Source: Bacillota bacterium
GTDB lineage: Bacteria; Bacillota; Clostridia; UBA1381; UMGS1253
Direction: 5' to 3'
Length of the DNA: 46,743 nucleotides
Assembly: GCA_022706785.1 (NCBI GenBank)
Contig: JAKJBW010000001.1
Coordinates: 76,373-123,115 of the forward strand
Positions 23,601-31,311 of the stretch are shown here, one piece after another. A model generated the notes under the pieces. The model did no database searches and was not told the DNA's origin. It saw only the letters and a list, made by a program, of their open reading frames with translations. A program made the translations under genes and the position numbers. Position 1 is the first letter of the stretch. Each line of letters begins with the position of its first letter.

Positions 23601-25560
23601 CTTCACCCGAAAACAGCATGGGAATGTTAACACTTTCACTGCTGCCTGAAGTCTTTCCTGATTCGTTATCGCCCCAGACCCATAAGGTGCCGTCCGACTT
23701 TAGCGCCAGCACATTGTCAAGCCCTGCCGACAGCTGGGTAATGCCGGTCAGCCCCGGAACCCGCTGCGGCGCGGTGACAGGCGTCGGGCCTTCCTTGCCC
23801 AGCGCATACAACATATTGCTGCCCCAGGCCCACACGCTGCCGTCCTCCTTGAGCACGTAAGAGCTTCTGTCCCCCGCCGCGACCTGCTTGTTTGGCAGGC
23901 TGCTAAACAGCGCCCAGCTCTCCTCGGCTGTCGGCTGGTAGCCGTGCACGTCAAAATCGTCCGCCGGGCTCACGGTGACAATACCCTGCCCTGTCACGCC
24001 CGCTGCACAATTGTATAGTCCGAGCATTCTTGCTCCGTTAACCTTGTTTTGCAGGTTTGAGAGCCGGTATGCCGTATCTTTTAAGCGGGCTTTTAGTCCT
24101 GCCGCGCTCAGATTGCCGCCATCCGGCGCCGCCGCCAAAGCGGCTGCACCGCTCACGAACCCTGCCGATACTGACGTTCCGCTCATTTTCCCCTGACCGC
24201 CGCCAGGACAGCTGCTCTCCACTTCACGGCCCAGCGCCGCGATATCCACGCTTTCGGTCCCGTAGTTGGAATAGTAGCTAAAGCCCATATCCGCGTTGAG
24301 CGACGCTGCGCTTACCATATTGCCGGACCCGTACGAAGCGGGATACACAGGCTGCGCATCCACATCCCTGCGCGCATTGCCCGCAGCGCACACAAACAGC
24401 ATGCTGCTGTTCTCTATCGCCTCACGCAGGGCGGGGTTGTCCGCTCCGCTGCCAAAGCTGCAGTTGACTATCGCTGCGCCGTTTTGCTGTGCATACGCTA
24501 TCGCGTCTATGATATCGCTGGTGTACGCCGATCCGCCCTCAAACACCTTGAGCGGCATGATCTGCGCCTGCGGCGCGGCGGACGCGATCACGCCCGCGAT
24601 ATGCGTACCGTGAAACTGATCGGCAGCATTGTTTGCATCGTATACTAAATTGGTATCGTTTACAAAGTCATACCCTGCCGTCAGCCTGCCGGCCAGTGCG
24701 GGGTGGGTGACGTCAAGACCCGTGTCGATCAGCGCAATTTTCACGCCCTGCCCCGTCGATACTGTATGCGCGGCTGCCATGTCGGCTGCCATATTGCCCA
24801 TGATGCCGTCGGTATTTGCCGCGGCCGTGGGCGTCGGCCCGGTTGTCGGCGACGCGTCCGGCGACTCTGTTGGTTCGGCAGAAGCCGCGGCCTGCGGACT
24901 GTCGGTCGGCTGCGTGTCCTGCGGCGCCTGCGTCACGTCAGGTCCGGCCGTAGCCTCATCGGCCGGCGTAACCTCCGGCGAAGCGTCCGGCTGCGCCGGC
25001 TGCTCCGTCTGCCCGCCGAGGTCTAAGTTGATGGAATATACCTGTGACGCCGGATACAGCTTGTGGTCCGGCTGTATGTACAGGGCGTCGTCTCCAAGCT
25101 CCTCGGTCAGCTGGCGCATAAACGCTGCCGGCTCCACTGCCGTGTCGAGCTCTATCACATCGGCGTTAACTATACTAACCTTGCTGACGCGCGCGCTTGT
25201 CACCTTTCCGGCCTGTCCGGCGCCGCCGCCGGGCCCGCGCTGCGCCCCTGCGTCTCCTGCGCCTTTCACTTTATCTGCGCCGGCGGACTTTTTGATATCT
25301 GCCCTGCCGGCGACCGCCACCGCCTTTTGCCTGACCGTCTCCGACCTGCCCGCTCCGCCGGCTTCGGTCTTGTATTTGACAATAAAGCGGTCGGTGTAGT
25401 TTTGCTGCTCCCGCAGCTGCCCCAGATCACCGACCGCTCGTGTATTTTTTATGGTTTTTGCTCTTCCTGCGCCGCTTACGTTTCCTTCCGACGATACGCA
25501 CAGTGATAGCCCCAATACCATGCTTACCGAAAGGATCATGCTGATGATGCGCTTGCTCAT
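20656..25560 (-). CDS. Secreted subtilisin-like protease with RCC1-like repeats and CBM/cohesin-like C-terminus
   Basis: The 1634-aa protein has a signal peptide (residues 1-24), a propeptide-like region (55-175) and a Pro/Thr/Ser/Ala linker (185-250). The S8 catalytic domain spans about 265-520: IALIDTGLD (D279), FHGTHIAGV (H317), CAAGN (oxyanion N395) and MSGTSVSAGF (S463). About a dozen RCC1-type propeller repeats follow (540-1130; pattern GSVWAWGDNTEGQLGDGT). Then come two CBM6/35-like modules (about 1140-1440) and a cohesin-like sandwich (about 1500-1634). It opens the operon that continues with the exported protein, RHS and lipoprotein. Cleavage of RHS or of target-cell proteins is plausible; wall binding by the CBMs is inferred. 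Confidence 0.88.
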   Translation of the reverse strand: MSKRIISMILSVSMVLGLSLCVSSEGNVSGAGRAKTIKNTRAVGDLGQLREQQNYTDRFIVKYKTEAGGAGRSETVRQKAVAVAGRADIKKSAGADKVKGAGDAGAQRGPGGGAGQAGKVTSARVSKVSIVNADVIELDTAVEPAAFMRQLTEELGDDALYIQPDHKLYPASQVYSINLDLGGQTEQPAQPDASPEVTPADEATAGPDVTQAPQDTQPTDSPQAAASAEPTESPDASPTTGPTPTAAANTDGIMGNMAADMAAAHTVSTGQGVKIALIDTGLDVTHPALAGRLTAGYDFVNDTNLVYDANNAADQFHGTHIAGVIASAAPQAQIMPLKVFEGGSAYTSDIIDAIAYAQQNGAAIVNCSFGSGADNPALREAIENSSMLFVCAAGNARRDVDAQPVYPASYGSGNMVSAASLNADMGFSYYSNYGTESVDIAALGREVESSCPGGGQGKMSGTSVSAGFVSGAAALAAAPDGGNLSAAGLKARLKDTAYRLSNLQNKVNGARMLGLYNCAAGVTGQGIVTVSPADDFDVHGYQPTAEESWALFSSLPNKQVAAGDRSSYVLKEDGSVWAWGSNMLYALGKEGPTPVTAPQRVPGLTGITQLSAGLDNVLALKSDGTLWVWGDNESGKTSGSSESVNIPMLFSGEEDVLQVDAGLFHSAWVLGNERTVHMAGSGANGQIILSNGEDVAQVAAGAWHTAMLKTDGTVWMQGDETDPSYSAQEPAQVKVNGQPLTNVESIDAGWNHTLAVTNNGEVWQWYGSGVGAGNQPERITALSGIKSVSMGLTDDNCFAVTDDGQLYAWGVNSYGELGDGTKTYRSEPVLISGISNIDHVSTGTGHTIALDGDKEMWAWGDNSCGQLGDKSVIYADVPVRAFSDEGTLLIFAGGEASYVLGMGSSVFRLNGDGSYGEFIMDDIDQLAVGDSHCLALKDDGSVWAWGDNTEGQLGDGTSVSRSEPVQVPGLSGVTQIGAGGDNSFAIVNGSVYGWGGTVYGAFAGQTKSPAQVSGITNAVAVTGSADHALVLTSNGLVKSWGAGGRGQLGGGAAADSGTPVDVSNLANVTQIAASAELSMARTSDGKAYAWGSNDFGRLMDEGTQSSVPVQLEEFGDDITQIAAGAMHCLALDGDGVVWGWGDNSCGQLGSGERTYMDFNAYTMQLQAEPVQARNLTGVTGIAAGGMHSLAVQDSAKVYAWGSNSAQQLGQPKTDEILTPYRQGDIEYNEGPYMAQIEFEDAQLSVFDLPGYLTAEYVEGTSAGCIGGKYVEATGEDLGNAGNAEYTYATPPPLQVELDIPGSATYHFWMRVCIDTPEQGSLFFKVVEQDFAFTPVQLPANPVGEAGTWRWQMVGSANLARGEHTFKMGPGGEGGRFDSLIVTDDAEYVPTGTGQPTEFEAELSTLNGVIVYDNSNFSGGKGIGWVGYDRWFQFDNIYVDQQGYYNVTAYYVCGEDRTCSYSVNGGPGVNVSFSNMGWGVPGPKDIVVYLNAGYNSIKFYNDSAWAPDFDKIVIGVLMDDVFVANKTVTLQANEAIQLIASVSNVQAVEGKIFELTYNSNDLTVEDLCAQTYGKETQTGHVLGYPVEIVACSDGLIKFRYTDQTDAQYFSGVVNIFGFKAKAAGTTQIALGISEI

Positions 25561-25636
25561 GCCGCTTCCTCCTCTTGCGTATGTTATTGTAATGTTCTAA
25601 TGCTTTTTTGCATTATATGTATCATAATACATACTC

Positions 25637-25801
25637 ATGGAGGTTTTTGTCAATCTGTTTTCACCGCAACTTTTGATGTTTTTCGACAGCCGTTCATTTA
25701 TCCTGATATTTACAAATAAAGTTAACGGCTTTACAGACATATCGGGCGCTAAGAATCCGGTTGCGTATACCCGCAGCCATGTGGACGAGCGCAAGGGATA
25801 G
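25637..25801 (+). CDS. Uncertain 54-codon frame upstream of the subtilase operon
   Basis: It runs from ATG at 25637 to TAG at 25801, encoding MEVFVNLFSPQLLMFFDSRS and ending GAKNPVAYTRSHVDERKG. There is no ribosome site and no family match I can recall. The C-terminal part has the look of real protein, so this may be the 3' remnant of a lost gene. It occupies the 25561-26132 gap, whose remainder holds only two hairpins (25808-25833 and 25926-25958). Confidence 0.25.
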   Translation: MEVFVNLFSPQLLMFFDSRSFILIFTNKVNGFTDISGAKNPVAYTRSHVDERKG

Positions 25802-25807
25802 TAGTAT

Positions 25808-25833
25808 TATAGTTATATAGCATTATAACTATA
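25808..25833. other. Perfect AT-rich hairpin
   Basis: TATAGTTATA-TAGCAT-TATAACTATA is a perfect 10-bp inverted repeat. It has no T tract beyond the stem. It could be an operator or a weak bidirectional terminator. Confidence 0.4.
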
Positions 25834-25925
25834 TAAAAATAAACACGAAAGTTTTCGAAACTGTAGTATTTATGTAGTACGTGCGTTAATATAGATAATC
25901 ACAAACTCAAATAGAATCAAAATTT

Positions 25926-25958
25926 AAACCCCTACAAGCCTTTAGCCTGTAAGGGTTT
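25926..25958 (-). terminator. Terminator-like hairpin downstream of the bicupin gene
   Basis: On the minus strand AAACCCTTACAGGC-TAAAG-GCTTGTAGGGGTTT forms a 14-bp stem with two G-U pairs and is followed by AAATTTTGATTC. It lies about 175 bp past the bicupin stop, the first plausible end for that transcript. Confidence 0.55.
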
Positions 25959-26132
25959 CATGTTTCCAACTTGGAAAGTTAGGTCAAAAAAGATGCCATA
26001 GGGTAATATCACACAAATATAATGCTATAAACCTCTGGATAAGTGGCTTAGCAAGAAACATATTTCTTTACTTAGAAATTATTCCAATATCATGGAGAGG
26101 ATTTACACAATCCTTTATTGATACTATTTCCA

Positions 26133-27407
26133 CTAATGTTTTAGTGCTGAGAGTATGCCCGGATTGTTTAATCTGATTTTATTCTGCGGAGTGCCTTGAG
26201 CCGGCGGAAATTCAAAACCGGGATATTTTACAACCGGTGTACTTTGCTTGTTTAATTTATCAATAAAGTCATCCGGAAGATTCAGGCAAGATTTCACCAC
26301 TTCCTTGGGCGTCAATGCAAGCCATTGCGCAAGAGAGACGTCGGAATAGACTTCGCTGTTGAAAAATTCAAGAAACCGGACAGGTTCTTTGCCAACGTTT
26401 TGTATATAATGGAAACCACCCACCGGGACATATCCTACATCTCCTGCACGGTAATTAAATGTTCTCGCCTTCGGTCCGGGCATGAATACAGTCATCCTTG
26501 CCTCACCTGAAATATAATACTGAAACTCGTCTTTATTCGTATGCCAGTGGATTTCACGCATTCCGCCTGGTTCGATCTCTACGAGCGCCGTTGCAACAGT
26601 TCTACAAACGGGAAAATTATTTGAGTCTAATATCCGCACTGTCCCTCCGGCAGACCGTATAGGTTCTACCTTATTTAATTCATGCTTATAGGTCAATGGT
26701 ACTTTCCCGTACGGCGAAGGAATCTCTTGCTGCTGAATTGTACCCGGATAACCGCCTTCTACTATATACAGTTCATTCTGTGGAATTCGGGAAAATGTAT
26801 TTTCAGGCGTGCCGAAGTTTGCTGAAAGTACATCCAATGGTATATGGGCAAACAGATCGGAAATGGAAAACGTATTATTTTCCGAATAGTATCCTTTATC
26901 AAACAGAAGAAGAAATTCAGTCCCTTCTTCCAACGCCTGTAACGAATGAGGGATATTTGCCGGAAACAGCCATCCTTCTCCTGCATGAATATCCGCAATA
27001 AAGTTTCTGCCCATTTCATCTACAGCCGTAACCCGCATGCTGCCCACCAGAACATATGCCCATTCAGATTGCTGATGGGAATGCATTTCACGGATACCAG
27101 GGTCTAAACACATATTGATTAAGGCAAATGTGTCGGATACGGGAAGTTCCCGCTTTGTGATCTCTCTTGACCAACCTCCGGGCTTCAATATCATCGGCAC
27201 GTCTGAGAACGAAAATTTCAGGTTTGGCAGCAAACCGAAATCCGTGGCAGGCGGAACCAGCATATCCGGGTTTTGCCTGTCGCGTTCCACATTCCGCGGG
27301 CCTTTATCCATTGCGCCGCATCCATCACTACGAATAGGCTCGGGAAAATTGGAATTGTTCAGCTCCTGAATCTTTTTATTTAATTCTTCTTGCATATTGC
27401 GTTGCAA
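26133..27407 (-). CDS. oxdC: Bicupin oxalate decarboxylase (OxdC family)
   Basis: The protein is about 424 aa. Both cupin domains carry full Mn-type ligand sets (numbered from a GTG at 27416): H112, H114, E118, H157 in the first and H290, H292, E297, H336 in the second. The lid loop [11 protein letters not shown] matches the SENST lid that makes Bacillus OxdC a decarboxylase rather than an oxidase, and E350 (RFLEFF) matches the second-site Glu. Oxalate to formate plus CO2 is the expected reaction. The start is uncertain: GAGGAG stands 9 bases before a TTG at 27407, while GTG at 27416 is too close and the first ATG too far. No signal peptide. It is a single gene, lying within the tRNA-flanked segment. 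Confidence 0.88.
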   Translation of the reverse strand: MQRNMQEELNKKIQELNNSNFPEPIRSDGCGAMDKGPRNVERDRQNPDMLVPPATDFGLLPNLKFSFSDVPMILKPGGWSREITKRELPVSDTFALINMCLDPGIREMHSHQQSEWAYVLVGSMRVTAVDEMGRNFIADIHAGEGWLFPANIPHSLQALEEGTEFLLLFDKGYYSENNTFSISDLFAHIPLDVLSANFGTPENTFSRIPQNELYIVEGGYPGTIQQQEIPSPYGKVPLTYKHELNKVEPIRSAGGTVRILDSNNFPVCRTVATALVEIEPGGMREIHWHTNKDEFQYYISGEARMTVFMPGPKARTFNYRAGDVGYVPVGGFHYIQNVGKEPVRFLEFFNSEVYSDVSLAQWLALTPKEVVKSCLNLPDDFIDKLNKQSTPVVKYPGFEFPPAQGTPQNKIRLNNPGILSALKH

Positions 27408-27613
27408 AAAAATCACACTCCTCTATTATTGTCCTATGATATTTTGCTCGAAAATAATTAATCCTATCCTTCTTTGTAAAGAGAGAATATAAGCAAGAAA
27501 AAATTCGCATGATCAAAGAACTTTTTTAATCCATAAATTTTGAGATTCAAAAAGTACTATGATCAATCAGCCTATCGTGCAGATTCGAAATTCTGAAATA
27601 TTCTGTTTTAATA

Positions 27614-27650
27614 TAAAAAAAGCTACACTTTCGACAAGAAAATGTAGCTT
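27614..27650 (-). terminator. Rho-independent terminator of the DUF5652-like gene
   Basis: On the minus strand AAGCTACATTTTC-TTGTC-GAAAGTGTAGCTT (one wobble) is followed by TTTTTTATATT. It lies 82 bp after the stop at 27732, with repeat copy C in between. The rest of the 27408-27731 gap holds nothing I recognise; a promoter for oxdC must lie there. Confidence 0.8.
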
Positions 27651-27656
27651 CCGACT

Positions 27657-27697
27657 TTGTGTGAAGCGAACGAAATAGATGCCGCATTTAAATACCA
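27657..27697 (+). repeat. Dispersed repeat GCGAACGAAATAGATGC, copy C
   Basis: Contains TGTGTGAAGCGAACGAAATA then GATGCCGCATTTAAATACCAC. It follows a hairpin by about 7 bp, as do copies A and B. Confidence 0.7.
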
Positions 27698-27731
27698 CGA
27701 AACGGGCACGTGCCCCTACTGTATCCGAAAA

Positions 27732-27956
27732 TTAGGATATTCTGCCATTAAGTTCTTTGTATTTTTTTCTTGTGACAATAAGGTAGATTATCTCAAATAT
27801 GCCTAAGGTGTTAATGATAAGCAATGCTATATACCACCCTACTTGTTTAAGTCTGGCAGCTCTCCATAGAGCTAAGCCTTTCCAAACTAAAGACCAAATT
27901 ATTATCATGCCAAAAACATATGGATTATTTAATATGGGTTGAAGAATATCAAACAC
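27732..27956 (-). CDS. Small membrane protein, DUF5652-like
   Basis: This 74-aa protein has two hydrophobic segments: PYVFGMIIIWSLVWKGLALW and GWYIALLIINTLGIFEIIYL. They are joined by the basic RAARLKQV loop, and a basic tail follows. The pattern WSLVWKGxALWxAAR...GWxxALLxxNTxGIxEIxYL is that of DUF5652, recalled rather than searched. It has its own promoter (27991-28019) and terminator. Function unknown. Confidence 0.75.
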   Translation of the reverse strand: MFDILQPILNNPYVFGMIIIWSLVWKGLALWRAARLKQVGWYIALLIINTLGIFEIIYLIVTRKKYKELNGRIS

Positions 27957-27990
27957 AATATTAGCTCCTTTTTATATAACTTCAATAAAT

Positions 27991-28019
27991 ATTATAACAA
28001 AATATTTTCAAATAATCAA
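27991..28019 (-). promoter_or_regulatory. Sigma-A-type promoter of the DUF5652-like gene
   Basis: On the minus strand TTGATT, a 17-bp spacer and TATAAT. The -10 box is 35 bp upstream of the start codon at 27956. Confidence 0.75.
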
Positions 28020-28145
28020 GCTATATCAATTAAAAATCCGCCGCACTAATACACATAATATATTAGTTTTTATAATATAGAACGTCCATATGCTACATTG
28101 GGTTATAAAGCGCCAAATACCTATGAACACTTATCTTGTGAAAGA

Positions 28146-28229
28146 AAAGGCTGCAAATAAAATTAGACAGTAGGGTTCGAAAGTCTGTTTTTTCAATCTT
28201 TCGTCGTCCAGATTTAAGTTTTTTTGCAT
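28146..28229. repeat. About 80-bp dispersed repeat, copy 2
   Basis: Aligns with 5977-6055 (AAATAAAATTAGAC..., then AAAGTCTGTTTTTTCA). It lies in the 400-bp gap before tRNA-Ala, inside the candidate island near its edge, whereas copy 1 lies outside it. Confidence 0.55.
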
Positions 28230-28260
28230 TCTGCCGACCATTCGGCGTAAAATATGTAAA

Positions 28261-28295
28261 ATGCTGAAACCCTTACCATATAAGGATTTCAGCAT
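28261..28295 (-). terminator. Terminator hairpin beyond tRNA-Ala, distal
   Basis: On the minus strand ATGCTGAAATCCTTA-TATGG-TAAGGGTTTCAGCAT is a 15-bp stem with one wobble, followed by TTTTACATATTTT. Confidence 0.7.
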
Positions 28296-28302
28296 AAAAC
28301 AA

Positions 28303-28353
28303 GACGGTTGATATTTGGACATTCCAAAAAAAATGTTCAAATCACCAACCGTC
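28303..28353 (-). terminator. Long imperfect hairpin directly after tRNA-Ala
   Basis: GACGGTTGGTGATTTGAACA and its imperfect complement TGTCCAAATATCAACCGTC enclose a T8-containing loop. It starts 8 bp past the tRNA CCA end and probably ends or processes the tRNA transcript. Confidence 0.55.
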
Positions 28354-28360
28354 GTTCAGA

Positions 28361-28436
28361 TGGTGGAGATGAGGGGATTCGAACCCCTGACCTCTTACAT
28401 GCGAAGCAAGCGCTCTCCCAACTGAGCCACACCCCC
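28361..28436 (-). tRNA. tRNA-Ala (anticodon CGC)
   Basis: The minus-strand cloverleaf is complete. The acceptor is GGGGGTG with CATCTCC (two G-U pairs), the D-stem GCTC/GAGC, and the anticodon stem CTTGC/GTAAG with loop TTCGCAT, giving anticodon CGC (codon GCG, alanine). The variable loop is AGGTC, the T-arm AGGGG-TTCGAAT-CCCCT, the discriminator A, and CCA is encoded. A promoter lies at 28516-28544. A 56-bp partial copy of its 3' part lies at 8483-8538. Confidence 0.95.
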
Positions 28437-28515
28437 ACATAAACAAAAGCAAATGCTGTGTTATACTGCTGCGATAACACAGCATGCCGCCGGCACAAGG
28501 ACAGGCAACGCATTG

Positions 28516-28544
28516 ATTATAGCACATCAAATAACCAAATACAA
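28516..28544 (-). promoter_or_regulatory. Promoter of tRNA-Ala
   Basis: On the minus strand TTGTAT, a 17-bp spacer and TATAAT (28516-28521), about 80 bp before the tRNA 5' end. The remaining gap to lipB (28545-28835) shows no gene I can support. Confidence 0.65.
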
Positions 28545-28835
28545 TATCCAATTAAATAAAATTAAACAACACTTTATGCGGCAATGCATATGGGACAGTT
28601 ACGCAGAAAAATGAAGAATAGGGGCAAACCGGCTATAGTACGGCGGACGCCGAGCGTCAGTCGCCAAGTGTGTTTGGTACGGAGCTTTTGGGCGCAAGGT
28701 TCACGCTGTCGCAAACGGAACGCAGACACTATTGAGGCGTTTGGACAAAACACAGGAGAGCGGCTTTGAATATGCTGGACAAATCCGCACATTTATGAGA
28801 TGATAAAGGGGTATACAGCATACGGAGGCGAGTGC

Positions 28836-29531
28836 ATGTCTGCTTTAAATGTGTGTTATCTGGGGACCATCAAATACGGCGATGCTTTGGCGATTCAGGA
28901 AAAACTGCATGCTCTGCGTGTGCAAAACCGGATCGGCGATACCCTTTTGCTGCTGGAGCACACGCCTGTGCTCACTCTTGGCACAAGGGGCGATAAAAAC
29001 AACATCCTGCTGCCCATAAGCGAGCTTGAAGCGATGGGCGCGGAAATTTTTGAGGCCAGCCGGGGCGGGGATGTGACCTACCACGGCCCGGGGCAGATCG
29101 TAGGCTACCCCATTATGGACCTCAACCTGCAGGGCAGGGATGTCAAAGCCTTTATCGGCAGGATCCAGGAAACCTTTATCGCGCTTTTGAAAAGTGAGTT
29201 CGGCATAGACGCCTGCACCGACGACAAAAAATATACCGGCGTGTGGGTGGGTAATAATAAGATTACCGCAATAGGCATCGCGGTGAGAAGGGCTGTTACC
29301 ATGCACGGCTTTGCCTTTAACATCAATACCGACATGAGTCATTTTAAGTGGATCAACCCGTGCGGCATCACAGACAGGGGCGTAACGTCCCTGGCACTGC
29401 TGACAGGCCGCAAGCAGGACATGGCCCGTATGCATGCGCTGACGGCAGAATACTTTTGCGCAGCGTTTGGAGCAGAGTGCAGGATTACCGAAGCAGAGCG
29501 GCTTATCTGCGCCGCCGATGAAAGGGACTGA
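28836..29531 (+). CDS. lipB: LipB, octanoyl-[ACP]:protein N-octanoyltransferase
   Basis: The protein is 231 aa from the ATG at 28836, which follows GGAGG at 7 bases. The family motifs are present in order: [13 protein letters not shown], the signature [36 protein letters not shown] with the catalytic-type Lys, and [13 protein letters not shown] with the acyl-accepting Cys. It moves the octanoyl group from acyl carrier protein to lipoyl domains. lipA begins 4 bp after its stop, giving a complete de novo lipoylation pair in the cytoplasm. Confidence 0.96.
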   Translation: MSALNVCYLGTIKYGDALAIQEKLHALRVQNRIGDTLLLLEHTPVLTLGTRGDKNNILLPISELEAMGAEIFEASRGGDVTYHGPGQIVGYPIMDLNLQGRDVKAFIGRIQETFIALLKSEFGIDACTDDKKYTGVWVGNNKITAIGIAVRRAVTMHGFAFNINTDMSHFKWINPCGITDRGVTSLALLTGRKQDMARMHALTAEYFCAAFGAECRITEAERLICAADERD

Positions 29532-29535
29532 TTTT

Positions 29536-30423
29536 ATGGATATGCCAAAGCCTGAATGGCTTAAAATACGCGCACAGGTGATGCCCGAAAACCGCATGGT
29601 GGAAGAAATGCTGAGGGGCAAGTGTCTGCATACCGTATGCGAGCAGGCGAATTGCCCCAACATCAACGAATGCTATTCAAACAAAACCGTCACCTTCATG
29701 ATCCTGGGCCGCGTCTGCACCCGAAACTGCCGTTTCTGCGCTGTGGAAAAAGGCAGCGCGCAGGCCGTAGCGGACGGTGAGCCCGATATGATCGCGCAGG
29801 CGGTGGCCCAGCTGAATTTGAAGCATGTCGTCATCACGTCGGTCACGCGCGACGATCTGCCTGACGGCGGCGCCGGCCATTTTGCCAGGGTGGTGCGCCG
29901 TATCAGGGAAGAAAACAGGGCTGTCAGCATTGAAACGCTGGTGCCGGATTTTTGCGGCAGCGAGGCCGCGCTTGCCACCTTAATTGAAGCGCGGCCCAAC
30001 GTTATAAACCACAACATAGAAACCGTGCCGCGCCTTTATCCCGATGTGCGGCCGATGGCGGATTTTGAAGCTTCGGTGCGGCTCTTAGCAAATGTGAAGA
30101 AGGCGGAGCCGTCTATTTATACCAAGTCGGGGATCATGGTGGGCCTGGGTGAAAAAACGGATGAGGTATTAGGCGCGCTGCGCGCGCTGCGCAAAGCAGG
30201 CTGCGATTTTTTGACCATCGGACAGTACCTGCGCCCGTCTAAGGCGCATCACCCTGTCGCAGAATATGTCACGCCCGAACAGTTTGAAGCCTATAAAAAG
30301 GCCGCATTGGACATGGGCTTTACCCATGTCGCCTCCGGCCCGTTTGTCAGAAGCTCGTATCACGCCAAAAACGCGTTTGACGCCGCCGAAAAAAAGGCGT
30401 ATTGCTTCGGCAGTGAACAGTAG
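29536..30423 (+). CDS. lipA: LipA, lipoyl synthase (radical SAM)
   Basis: The 295-aa protein has both clusters. The auxiliary 4Fe-4S motif is [12 protein letters not shown] (Cys 35, 40, 46; CX4CX5C) and the radical-SAM motif CTRNCRFC (Cys 61, 65, 68). The C-terminal serine ligand motif is in FVRSSYHA. It inserts two sulfurs into octanoyl groups placed by LipB. The ATG at 29536 lies 4 bp after the lipB stop, so the two are coupled; an ATG two codons later is possible. It is convergent with cbiO over a 143-bp gap in which I see no strong terminator. Confidence 0.96.
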   Translation: MDMPKPEWLKIRAQVMPENRMVEEMLRGKCLHTVCEQANCPNINECYSNKTVTFMILGRVCTRNCRFCAVEKGSAQAVADGEPDMIAQAVAQLNLKHVVITSVTRDDLPDGGAGHFARVVRRIREENRAVSIETLVPDFCGSEAALATLIEARPNVINHNIETVPRLYPDVRPMADFEASVRLLANVKKAEPSIYTKSGIMVGLGEKTDEVLGALRALRKAGCDFLTIGQYLRPSKAHHPVAEYVTPEQFEAYKKAALDMGFTHVASGPFVRSSYHAKNAFDAAEKKAYCFGSEQ

Positions 30424-30566
30424 GCAAGAATTGGCGCGGGATTTTTGCTGTCAGTCAAGGCAGATGACGCAGCTTTGCTGGCACAAAGCAAGGAGGATAA
30501 CGCCGAGCGGCGGTAAAAAGACAAGCAAAGATTGTCTGATGTTTGCTGCCGGAGTAATGGTGCGCA

Positions 30567-31298
30567 TCACGCCCGCTTTGACGCCTGACAGCACAACGGC
30601 AGCTCAAGCCCCGCCTGCGCCATCAGGTGCACGTTTTGCAGGATGTCACTTGCGCGGCCGTCGGCAAACAGCCCGCCCTTGCGCTGTGCGACAGGGTGCT
30701 TGTTTTGCGCAAGCGCCAGATCAAGGTCGTGGGTCGCCACAAGCTTTGTGAGCCCAATGCCCGCCAGTAAAGCTATGATCCCCCGCCGCGCCCTGGGGTC
30801 TAAAAATGACGAAGGCTCGTCTAACAGCATGACCGACGGACGCATGGCCAAAACGCTTCCCAGCGCGGCGATACGTTTTTCCCCGCCCGACAGCTTGTGC
30901 GGCGCTTTGTCCTTCAGATGCCCTGCGTCCAGAGCGGCCAGCACCTCCGACACCCTTTTTTCCGCTTCCGCTTCGCTAAGGCCGTAATTTCGCGGCCCGA
31001 AAGCAATATCGTCATAGATGGACGGCATAAACAGCTGGTCGTCCGGATTTTGAAACACCAGCCCCACAGCAGCGCGTATCTGCGGCAGGTGTTTTTTTTG
31101 TACCGCCATGCCGTTTGCGCAAATGGTTCCGCCCGATGCGGGCAGTATCCCCACCAGCGCGCAAAGCAGCGTAGACTTCCCCGCCCCGTTGGCGCCCACA
31201 ACCGCGACGCTCTCGCCGTCACCGACCGTAAAGCTGACGCCGCTGACGGCCTTTGTGCCGTCAGGGTAGGCCACGCTTAAATTCCTGACCTCTATCAT
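30567..31298 (-). CDS. cbiO: CbiO, ATP-binding protein of the cobalt ECF-type transporter
   Basis: This 243-aa ABC ATPase shows Walker A GANGAGKST, Q-loop FQNPDDQLF, signature LSGGEKR, Walker B VMLLDEPSSFLDPRARR and switch His in ATHDLDLAL. The QNPDDQ form of the Q-loop is typical of energy-coupling-factor ATPases. It is the last gene of cbiMN-cbiQ-cbiO, 13 bp after cbiQ, and energises cobalt (or nickel) uptake. Confidence 0.94.
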   Translation of the reverse strand: MIEVRNLSVAYPDGTKAVSGVSFTVGDGESVAVVGANGAGKSTLLCALVGILPASGGTICANGMAVQKKHLPQIRAAVGLVFQNPDDQLFMPSIYDDIAFGPRNYGLSEAEAEKRVSEVLAALDAGHLKDKAPHKLSGGEKRIAALGSVLAMRPSVMLLDEPSSFLDPRARRGIIALLAGIGLTKLVATHDLDLALAQNKHPVAQRKGGLFADGRASDILQNVHLMAQAGLELPLCCQASKRA

Positions 31299-31311
31299 AA
31301 GCCATCCCCCG

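Noticed and set aside
24629..25399. Long plus-strand open frame of 256 codons opposite the subtilase linker
   Set aside because: It is the antisense of a GC-rich, Pro/Thr/Ala-biased coding stretch, is rich in Ala/Gly/Ser, and has no ribosome site. It is a by-product of codon bias.
8483..28360. Integrase or transposase gene inside the tRNA-flanked segment
   Set aside because: I looked for tyrosine or serine recombinase motifs on both strands next to each border and found none. The 54-codon frame at 25637 is too short and has no such motif.
28342..28551. Minus-strand open frame through tRNA-Ala
   Set aside because: It is simply the translated tRNA gene (GSVGRALASH-type peptide), a well-known false gene.
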